Assembly: GCF_014646095.1 (NCBI RefSeq)
Contig: NZ_BMMU01000006.1
Coordinates: 248,001 to 312,000 of the forward strand
Origin: Streptomyces lacrimifluminis
GTDB taxonomy: Bacteria; Actinomycetota; Actinomycetes; Streptomycetales; Streptomycetaceae
DNA: 64,000 nucleotides
Direction of reading: 5' to 3'
The position numbers were made by a program, and so were the translations under genes. Below, piece by piece: positions 28,101 through 35,900 of the stretch. Position 1 is the stretch's first letter. The number at the start of each line of letters is the position of its first letter. The notes beneath the pieces are model-generated. The model was not told where the DNA came from, did no database searches, and was given only the letters and a program-made list of their open reading frames with translations.

Positions 28101-28317
28101 CCTCAGCAGGCTCTCGGCAGGCTGGCCAGGTCGTGGTGCGTCCGAAGAGGCATGGACATCAGCTGGTTCGGTGTGGTTTGTGCATGCGCTGTTGACGAAC
28201 ACCTGGTGGCGGCCGTGGCAGCCGATGGTGTGGTCCGTGGTCAGCGCCGGGACACGGGAGCGGCTGCGCGGTCGTCGCTTGCGCCGTGGGCCCGTCCGCT
28301 GTGGGGGGTGCCTAGTG

Positions 28318-28614
28318 TCAGAGGTCGTTGCGGGCCGGTCCAGCAGCCGCGCGCCGATCACGGCGGTCTGGGGGCATGTAGCGGTGGGCAGGATCGGCGC
28401 CGGTGAGTTTGTGGATGCGTTCGAGGCGGTAGGCACGGGCGCGCACGCTGGGGGGCGAGGCGGCGGGTGGCCTCGGCGGCGACACAGCCGGAGTGGAAGC
28501 AGGCGGTGAGGGTGTCGAGGAGGAGCTGGGCGCCACCGCGGGCCGTGGTGAGCGGGCCGAGAGTGGCGGCGACGAGGTCGGCCATGGCCAGGCGGTCGCG
28601 GGCCAGGACGGGGG
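28318..28614 (-). pseudogene. PucR-family regulator C-terminal remnant
   Basis: Three minus-strand frames in series read as the PucR/CdaR helix-turn-helix end: ARDRLAMADLVAATLGPLTT and FHSGCVAAEATRRLA, then YRLERIHKLTGADPA after a frameshift near 28455, then TAVIGARLLDRPA after another near 28380. The N-terminal body is missing. PucR proteins often control purine catabolism, but this copy is dead. Confidence 0.7.
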
Positions 28615-28623
28615 GACGAGCAG

Positions 28624-28800
28624 GTTGGCGACATCCGGATCTCGTTCTTCGCGAAGGTCAACAAGACCGTCGAAAACGTCGTCAAGGCCGCCCAGGCTGT
28701 CGGCACCGCACGGGCGAGCGACCGGAAGACGTTGCAGGAGCTGTTCCACGCGAAGCTCTCCGATGGGCTGAAGACCGTCGGGGCGCGGACAACCCCGAGC
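28624..28800 (+). pseudogene. SPFH/flotillin-like fragment
   Basis: One open segment reads VGDIRISFFAKVNKTVENVV...ARASDRKTLQELFHAKLSDGLKTVG. This matches the style of the SPFH (flotillin/YqiK) domain region, where VNxTxEDVLxVAQ is followed by ELFxAKFSEALKTVGK. There is no start before it and no body after it. It abuts the PucR remnant at about 28615, so two deletions met here. Confidence 0.5.
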
Positions 28801-29084
28801 ACCGCTGGGCCGGACCGGGAACCGGGGGTTCTCGGCGGCTCGCCTCCGGCCCGGCGCCCAGGCACCGGGCTCAAGGACATGTGCCGTACGTGACCACTGA
28901 CTCGTCCCCGGCAAGCCGTCGGCCGATGCCGCCTGCCGCGATGCGAACTCCGTCGGCATCTCGACTGCTCCCAGCCGTGCGCGGGGTGCGGCGTAAGGAT
29001 TCCGTCATCACCTGAGGGGTACGGGACGGCTGCCCGTCTCCGTTGAATGGGGAGACAAGAGAACTCCCAGGAATCGAGGCAGGG
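28801..29084. other. Spacer before the DM13 gene
   Basis: No gene seen. The PucR and SPFH remnants lie to its left, and AGG-rich sequence leads into the DM13 gene. Confidence 0.4.
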
Positions 29085-29696
29085 ATGGGGCGCGTGCGGA
29101 AGGTACTGACCAGGCCGTTGGTCATCGCGGTGCTGGTGATGTCGGTCGGCGGGGCCGGCTTCGGGCTGTACTGGTTCCAGCCGTGGAAACTGTGGCAGGA
29201 CAAGACCGTCGAGGAGGCCCTGCCCGGGGTGATGGAGACTTCCGCTCCTCCTGCTGTGACACCCTCGGATCCTGCTGTGACGCCTTCGGATCCTGCGGTG
29301 AAGCCCTCGGCCGAGCCCTCCGAGCAGCGCTCGGCCCCCGGCCCGCAGACGCTGGCGAGTGGTGAGCTGATCAGCCACGAGCACGCGACATCGGGCACGG
29401 TGAAGCTCGTACGGCTGGCCGACGGCTCCCATGTGGTCCGGCTGGAGAACCTCGACACCAGCAACGGGCCGGACCTGCGTGTCTGGCTGACCGACGCACC
29501 GGTGAAGGAGGGGCGGGCCGGGTGGCATCTCTTCGACGACGGGAAGTACGTCAGCCTCGGCAAGCTCAAGGGCAACAGGGGAAGCCAGAACTACGCCCTG
29601 CCCAGGGACGTCGATCCGTCGAGCTACAGCAGCGTGAGCATCTGGTGCGACCGTTTCGACGTCTCGTTCGGCGCCGCGCAGTTCGCCCGCCTCTGA
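29085..29696 (+). CDS. Membrane-anchored DM13-domain protein
   Basis: This 203-residue protein has a basic N-terminus and one transmembrane helix (PLVIAVLVMSVGGAGFGLYWF), then a Pro/Ser/Thr linker with TPSDPAV repeats, and a C-terminal DM13 domain (GELISHEHATSGTVKLVRLADGSHVVRLENLDTSNGPDLRVWLTD, ending SIWCDRFDVSFGAAQF). DM13 domains are extracellular and proposed to be redox or electron-transfer modules with a conserved Cys, here in IWCDRF. ATG at 29085 follows GAGGCAGGG. Confidence 0.85.
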   Translation: MGRVRKVLTRPLVIAVLVMSVGGAGFGLYWFQPWKLWQDKTVEEALPGVMETSAPPAVTPSDPAVTPSDPAVKPSAEPSEQRSAPGPQTLASGELISHEHATSGTVKLVRLADGSHVVRLENLDTSNGPDLRVWLTDAPVKEGRAGWHLFDDGKYVSLGKLKGNRGSQNYALPRDVDPSSYSSVSIWCDRFDVSFGAAQFARL

Positions 29697-30249
29697 CAGT
29701 GCCGAGCCCAGCTCCTCGACGGCTGTCCGCGTGGCCACCCGAGACGGCCTGCACGCCGTGCCCATGACGAGGTCGCCGCCGAGTCGGGGTGTCGCTGCGC
29801 CTGGTGCGACACCCCGCCGTCACCGCGCTCGCGTCGACGCTCTGCTCGCCGCAGCCGTGTCCACTGATGAGACGAGTGGACTACCGCATCCAGTAAAACT
29901 CGTGCGCGATGCGGGCGATGACCGATCCGAAAACGAGGAACTACCCCCCGTAGAAACATAGGAACTGCTGGAGCGCATACGCGGGTTCGAAAGGCCGCCC
30001 GCCCACCGGCGGATCGCCTGACGAGGACTCCCCCCTCCTGACGCAGTCCCGTCGGCTCCCGCCCCAGACCATCCGCATGGCCACAGCCAGGATGGCAACG
30101 CTGCCCCGAGGGGAAGCCATGCCGGGCCATGGGGCGGTCGGAAGGCGGGTGTCGAGGTGGGCGATGCGGGAGGTGAGGGCCTGCTCGCGTGGTGGTGGGA
30201 TATCCGGCCGCAGGAGCACCCGGCCCGGATACGAGCCGTACCGGCGGCT
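29697..30249. other. 550-bp stretch without a supported gene
   Basis: Fragmentary open frames only. The right part may once have been the N-terminal half of the integrase remnant that follows, but no homology is visible to me. Confidence 0.4.
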
Positions 30250-30730
30250 GCGGAAGCGTCCTCGGCGTTTCCTTCTGTCCCTGATGGGCCTGCGGCCGGC
30301 GGAGATCTGTGACAGGCGCTGGGCCGATGTCCACCTGGGCAGGGCCACGCTGATCATTGCGAACACGCGGACCCTGGTGGGGAACAGGACCGTGGTGGAG
30401 AAGGACACGAAGTCTCGCGCCGTTGAGCGGCAGCTTCCTCTGCCCGATCCGGTCAGGGAGGCGCTACGTGTTGTGGACGAGAACGGGCTGCGCCGGGTCC
30501 GCTTGTACGACGCTCGCGCGAGTTGTTTCACGTACCTCGCGAACAACGGGGTGCCGCATCACCTTCTTGCCCGGTGGGCCGGGCACACCGACGTTCGGAC
30601 CACGAAGCGCTGGTATGTGGAGCCGGATGTGGAGGATCTTCGTCCGGCGGCGGACGCATGGGGAGGTCTGGCGAGCGTCTCCACCCCCGCTCCTGAAGAA
30701 AGTGTGAGATGTGGGAGCGTGAGCGGGTGA
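30250..30730 (+). pseudogene. Integrase remnant with internal deletion, abutting the island's left core
   Basis: The frame reads as an actinomycete tyrosine recombinase: LLSLMGLRPAEIC (catalytic Arg box), ANTRTLVGNRTVVEKDTKSR (Lys region), then a jump from PVREALR straight to VDENGLRRVRLYDARAS, where about 50 residues are normally present, then GVPHHLLARWAGHTDVRTTKRWY with the Tyr nucleophile. The frame is open from 30077, but its first 60 residues do not look like an integrase N-terminus. Its stop overlaps the start of the truncated enol-lactonase copy, so int sits directly against an attachment site, as in integrated elements. It is probably inactive. Confidence 0.75.
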
Positions 30731-30858
30731 GTGAGACGAACGTCGAAACCCTGCAATACCGCTTTGACGGGCCAGAAGAGGCTCCGGTCCTGATCTTGGG
30801 ACCGTCCCTCGGTACTACCTGGCACAGGTTGGAAATGCCGTCCATACCGGTCCAGTGA
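30727..30858 (+). pseudogene. Truncated 5' copy of the enol-lactonase/decarboxylase fusion gene
   Basis: GTG at 30727 opens VSETNVETLQYRFDGPEEAP and continues to GTTWH, matching the first 33 residues of the intact gene at 56575, then diverges and stops at 30856-30858 after 43 codons. This is the part of the target gene left at the left end of the island. A 53-bp block is identical to the right copy, while bases on each side differ. Confidence 0.88.
30748..30800 (+). repeat. attL core (53-bp direct repeat)
   Basis: This 53-bp block, beginning ACCCTGCAATACC and ending TGATCTTGGG, is identical to 56596-56648. Similarity extends imperfectly about 45 bp left and 30 bp right. It lies inside codons 8-25 of the target gene. 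Confidence 0.9.
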
Positions 30859-31051
30859 GAGCATGCGGGTCCACGAAAGGCCAGGTCAGAGCGTAGAGGA
30901 TCGGTGGCGTCGATCCAGTTCGTGACAGATTTGTGAGACGCGGAGGCAAGAGGGGCACGGTTCGCGGGGCCGTGCTCTCGCCGTCTGTATCTCGTTTGGG
31001 CGGCGGCTGGGTCACCCGTCGCCGGCACCGGGAGTCTGGCGGCGTGGGTGC

Positions 31052-32503
31052 TCAGGTGGGTCCGTAGGGGCTCCAGCCGTGCATGAACGGCTGGAGGTCT
31101 TCGGTGCGAGGCTCGGGGATTTCGGGTAGCAAGGGTGATCCGTTGAGCGGGTTCAGGCGTTGTACGTGGCTCTCGGTCCACGCGATCCATGCCTCGGCTT
31201 CCTCCTTGGCCGGCCCGGGCGGCACGCTTTCTGCGTGAAGTCGGAGTGCGTCGACGTATTCGACGAGGCCCGCTGTACGCTGCCACGCCGCGTGCTGTGC
31301 TTCGAGGTGGCGGACACGGTATGCCTCTGCGTATTCGGTCATGGCCTGACGCTTGGCGGCCTCCCATCGCAGGCGCTTCTGCTGTGCTGCCTCCAGGTCC
31401 GCCAGACGCTTGCGTTCGGCGGCCTGTCCGCGAAGGCCGATCTCCTGCACGATTTCGGCGAGCTGGTCCTCGAGAGGGCGTGCGGCCGTGTCGGCCCACT
31501 CGCCGGCCCGGTGGTGCAGCCCACCGCTGACACAGATTCGCAGGCGGTCGGCGGGGGAGTAGTCGTGGCGAGGGATGCTGACCCACGAGTGCTTCTGCGC
31601 GTCCGCGATTTCCTTCTGTGTGGGGACGTGCTCGACCCGGTCCTGTTCCTGCAGGACGCGGAGTTCGCATGTCTGGCCCTGCGCCGTAATGGTGAAGTGA
31701 GGTGGGCCGCTTCGCCGACGATGCGGTAGCGGTGCTGCATTCGCGTTACCGATTGCGGCGGTGTGCCCCGCCTTCTGTGTTGCGGTGAGCAAGGCATGGA
31801 TGAGTCGGAAGGCCCGCTTCTGCACGCACTTGGTCAGCCCCATCGGATGAGAGAGTCCTTGCAGGGATTTCACGACTGGATGCGGCTGCACGAGTCGTGC
31901 CGGTACCGGAACGGGTGTCAGGGTGGCCAAGCGCCAGGCGGGCGTGTCGACGAGTCGGATTTCATAGCCGTCACGGCACCAGCCTCCGTGCAGCTCTTTG
32001 GTCTTTGGGATCTTCCTCGATCTCCGTGCAGCGGCGACACGGATCGGCCATTTCTCGGTCTCCCGGGCGTTGGCTTCCCGTTTGACGATCCGGCCGCCCG
32101 CCTCCGCAAGCTCTTCCAGGAGCTGCTCCGTGACGGTCTTCTTCCCTTTTCGGGATCCGGAGTTGGGGCTCGATGGCTGTGGCGATGGTGGCGTGGCCAC
32201 CTGGTGGCCAGATTTCTTCCCGCCGGAGGCGACTGTCGGCTGCGTGGCAGCTTTCCGCACGGGAGCGGTGCCTGTGGCACGAGATTTGTCGGGAGGATGG
32301 CTACCGTGGTCGAGGAAATGCTGGCCGGCGGTCGTGAGAGTCGCGGACCATTTCCCTTTCCCCTTGGAGACTTTGACCAGTCCTCGGCTCTGTAACGCCT
32401 GGCAGCTGAGCTTGTGCGCCTCTCCCCGCCAAATACCCTCAGGGCAGCCTTGCCCGACCCACCGCAGCACCTGCAGTTGACGCTCGTTCAACTGACGCGG
32501 CAC
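31052..32503 (-). CDS. Unknown protein: winged-helix N-terminus, coiled-coil C-terminus
   Basis: This 483-residue protein starts at GTG 32503, fixed by AGGGGG four bases upstream. Residues 1-70 (LNERQLQVLRWVGQGCPEGIWRG...ALQSRGLVKVSKGKGKWSATLTTAG) look like a winged helix-turn-helix. A Lys/Ser/Pro linker follows, then a second GRIVKREANARETEKW-type segment, a middle domain of no known family (near TKCVQKRAFRLIHALLTATQKAG), and a Lys/Glu/Ala-rich coiled coil at about 350-440. No catalytic motif is evident. It is divergent from the giant ATPase at 32908 and the first gene of the island, so a regulatory or partner role is possible. Confidence 0.7.
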   Translation of the reverse strand: MPRQLNERQLQVLRWVGQGCPEGIWRGEAHKLSCQALQSRGLVKVSKGKGKWSATLTTAGQHFLDHGSHPPDKSRATGTAPVRKAATQPTVASGGKKSGHQVATPPSPQPSSPNSGSRKGKKTVTEQLLEELAEAGGRIVKREANARETEKWPIRVAAARRSRKIPKTKELHGGWCRDGYEIRLVDTPAWRLATLTPVPVPARLVQPHPVVKSLQGLSHPMGLTKCVQKRAFRLIHALLTATQKAGHTAAIGNANAAPLPHRRRSGPPHFTITAQGQTCELRVLQEQDRVEHVPTQKEIADAQKHSWVSIPRHDYSPADRLRICVSGGLHHRAGEWADTAARPLEDQLAEIVQEIGLRGQAAERKRLADLEAAQQKRLRWEAAKRQAMTEYAEAYRVRHLEAQHAAWQRTAGLVEYVDALRLHAESVPPGPAKEEAEAWIAWTESHVQRLNPLNGSPLLPEIPEPRTEDLQPFMHGWSPYGPT

Positions 32504-32907
32504 CTGACCCCCTACTGTGCGAAGCTGCCCGCCAACATTTTCACAGCTGAGCGCTCGCGGCGTAGGCCAATGACCGCAAATGCGCACGGAAGACGCTGTG
32601 GGCCGACAGAGAGACGGGCAAGGCTGTCGCAGGACCAGGCCCGGTCTGAGTTGAACTGAACCGCTCCGGGATTGGTGGAGGCTCAGGACTGTCCCGGAGC
32701 GGTTCAGGGTGACGGCCGTCCGCATCCTTGATCGCCATGGTTTGCGTGGTCCTGGCCGCGATCGGTAGCCAGTCCCGTGTGCTCAAACCGCCTTCCGCGT
32801 CGGAGCAAGGGCAGCAGGACCGCCAGTGGCGAAGTCCTTCGTGGCTCCATTTCGCTCAGTAGGATCACTGACAGAACGGGGCGGGAGACACGCGGGGGAG
32901 AAGCTGT
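32504..32907. other. Divergent promoter region of the island's first two genes
   Basis: 404 bp between two divergent starts. It is relatively AT-rich for this genome, with no coding frame of note. The ribosome binding site GGGGGAG of the ATPase gene lies at about 32893-32899. Confidence 0.5.
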
Positions 32908-35900
32908 ATGGCAACTGGGGGCCGTCGACCGTCGGTAGAGCGCTTACATTTGCGCAGGTCGGCTGCGGTGCGTAAGCGTGTCCATGGCCAGGCCCTGATT
33001 GAGGTTCGAGGCTGTCTGCGGGACTGGGACGACGGCCGCGAGGCGGCGCGCGAGGCCAAGGCCGTGGCCGAGACGATCATCTCGCCCGAGTACGAGGGTC
33101 GGGTACTCATCGAGCTGTTGCAGAACGCGCACGATGCTCACCCAGCGCGAGCTGCCGACGGGCGCATCGAGATCCTGCTCGACGAGGACGAAGGAGAGCA
33201 CGGCACTCTCTACGTGGCCAACTGCGGCAAACCGTTCGGCGGGAGAGACTTCAAGGCCCTCTGCAGCATCGCCCTGTCCAGCAAGCGCGCCGACGCTGGG
33301 ATCGGTCACAAGGGCGTCGGTTTCAAGAGCGTGCTGCACCTGTGCGACGCCCCCGAGGTCTACAGCGTGGCCCAGGTGGGATCCCGGGTCCTCGACGGGC
33401 TCACCTTCCGTTTCGCCCGGCTCGACGACTTTGACGGGCTTGCCCGGGAGGTGGCGCCCGAACGGGCAGAGTTCGCGGCCTACTTGAGGGAGAACCTGCT
33501 CACGCTGAAAGTGCCGGTCTTCCTGGAGGACGCGCCGCCGGTTGCCCAGCGCCTCGCGCGTCGGGGCTTCGTCACCGTCGTACGCCTGCCTCTGAAGTCG
33601 GCCGATGCCCGCTCGGCGGCCAGAGCGCAGTTGCGTGAACTCATGGATGACACGGCCCCGTTCGAGCTGTTCCTGGACCGCCTGGAACGTGTGCGGCTGG
33701 AGTGGCGAGCCGCAGGGAAGACCCAGCGCAAGACGTACGACCGCCAGGTTGAGGTCCTGCATCACTCCCGTGGACTCAAGGTGCAGCAGGTCACGTTGCG
33801 ACAGCGGATACGGCTGATCGTCGTGTGCGGAATCGCTGACGCGGACCGTGCCCGGGAGGCGATTGCCGCGTCGGTGGAGAAGAGCGCGATGCGGCGCGAC
33901 TGGGCGGCCTGGGAGAAGAAGGCCGAGGTACGGGTGGCCGTCCCGGTCGGCGATCCTCTGGTGTCCGGTCGGCTCTACACCTTCCTGCCGATGGGCGAGC
34001 AGATTCTCGCGCCCGTCCGGGGGTATGTCCACGCACCGTTCTTCGCGGAGATGAACCGCCGTTCGTTCAACGAGGCGGTGCCGTGGAACGGCCTGTTGCT
34101 CGACACCGTTGCCGAGTTGTGCGCCCGCGCGGTGCTCGCCACGGTTGGCGGGCGGTCACCGATTCCGCCCGGCGCGCTCGTCGACCTGATGTGTTGGCAG
34201 CCCGAGGCATTGGGGCGGCTGACCTCTGCCTTCCATCGGCTGGATCACGGCATCGCCCAGGTGCCGTTCATTCCGGTGATCGGGACACCCGGGGCGCGGA
34301 CCTCCCTGCACCGTGCCTTCCTTTGGGAAGGACGGCACGGCTCCACGGTCTTCACCCCGCAGGAGGTCGCCGCCACTGGCGTCACGGATCTCGTCGATCC
34401 GAAACTGCACCCCACCCGGCTGCGACGGCTGCTCCCCCTGGCCAAGGCTGTGGGCAGACGCCTCGAACCCCCCACCGAGCGGCTCGGTTTCTGGGCGGAA
34501 CGGCTTGCCGAGGCCGCCGTACGCGCCCCCTTCGATCCCGGATGGTGGGCGGACTTCTACTACGACCTCTGCCAGGCGCTCCCCGACGGGTCGGCCCTGG
34601 TCGGCAAGCGGATCATCATCAGTTCCCGGTTGGCGACGGCACCGGCCGGCGGGGAAGGCGTCTTCTTCGACCGTGGCGCCCCGCAGGGCGGCTCTCTTCC
34701 ACCTCTGCCCGACGGGCTGTACGACCGCCTGTACTTCGTGCACGAGGGCATCGCCTGGTCCGGCAAGGGCCGCAGGCGCAGAGCCCAAGGTCGCAAGTGG
34801 CTCAGGACCGCGAACCTTGTCCATGACTACGGCGCTGACCGGGTGTTGGAGGTTGTCGCCTCCGCGCTGAGCGCGAACGGCGAGGACGACGGAGTACGCC
34901 TCGCCTGCCTGCGCTACGCCTGCGCAATCTCCCACGAATTGGAGAGCGGCGGTCGCAGGGCACCCCGTCTGAGGAAGCTCCGCGTACCGACCCGGGCAGG
35001 CTGGTTCGACGCGGACCGGGCCATGTTCGGGTCAGGCTGGCCTGGAGAGCACGCTTCCGTCGATGACACGCTGACCCGGTTCCTGGAACGTACCCGGGGG
35101 CTGTCGACCGTGCTGACTGAGACGGAGGGCAGACTCCTGCTCGGCCCCGAGGAACTGTGCGGGGAGGCGGTCCCCGTGGAGGCAATGCGGCGCTTCCTCG
35201 AAAGGCACCAGGCCGCGCATGGACTCCGTCCCCGTCATGAGACCTTCGGCACCAAGGTCAGGGGAGAGGAACTCAACCGACCCGCCCGATTCTGGGCCCC
35301 GGGCCAGCGGAGCCGGCTGCCGCAGTGGAGGGCCACCGCCGAGCACTGGCCGAGCCGACGCCAGGTCGGCTACACCAGCGTCGATTATCACGCCCGCTCC
35401 CACTCCGTGGCCATGCTGCCCGGACAGGACGACTACGCCGCTTTCTCCGAGGAGGATCGCAGACGCTACGCGGAACTCATCGTGCATGGCCTCGCCTCCT
35501 CCTGGATCGACTCCGCACTCGAGACGCAGTTCGTACGCCACAGCGATCCCACGGGCACACTCTGGCCCACCCCGCTGGCCGCCTTCCTCGCCCACGCACC
35601 GTGGATCCCGCAGACGGCCGCCCCGAGCGCCACCTCAGAGGGGGCCACGTTCGCCACGGCCGACACGGCCTGGTGGTGGCACGGCGCGCAGTCCCCGCCC
35701 CAGTTCCTCGGCGTGGTGCCGGCGACCTTGCGTAGCAGGCGTTCCGCCAAGCTCTCGGCACGGCTTGGCCTGCTCGGCGTCCGCTCCTGGGACGATCCCG
35801 GCACCGCTCTGGTCCGGCTTCGTCACCTGCCCGACCTCGTGCGGGCTGACGCCCACCTCCGGGAAGGCAGACTCGCGCACGAGATCGGGCAGGAGTACGA

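Noticed and set aside
28101..29765. N-terminal extension of the TerD gene to 761 residues
   Set aside because: The frame is open by chance; it crosses the PucR and DM13 regions antisense or out of frame and shows no domain before TerD.
1..30000. A third copy of the 53-bp attachment core left of the integrase remnant
   Set aside because: None was noticed on reading the sequence by eye, so a tandem older element stays unproven.
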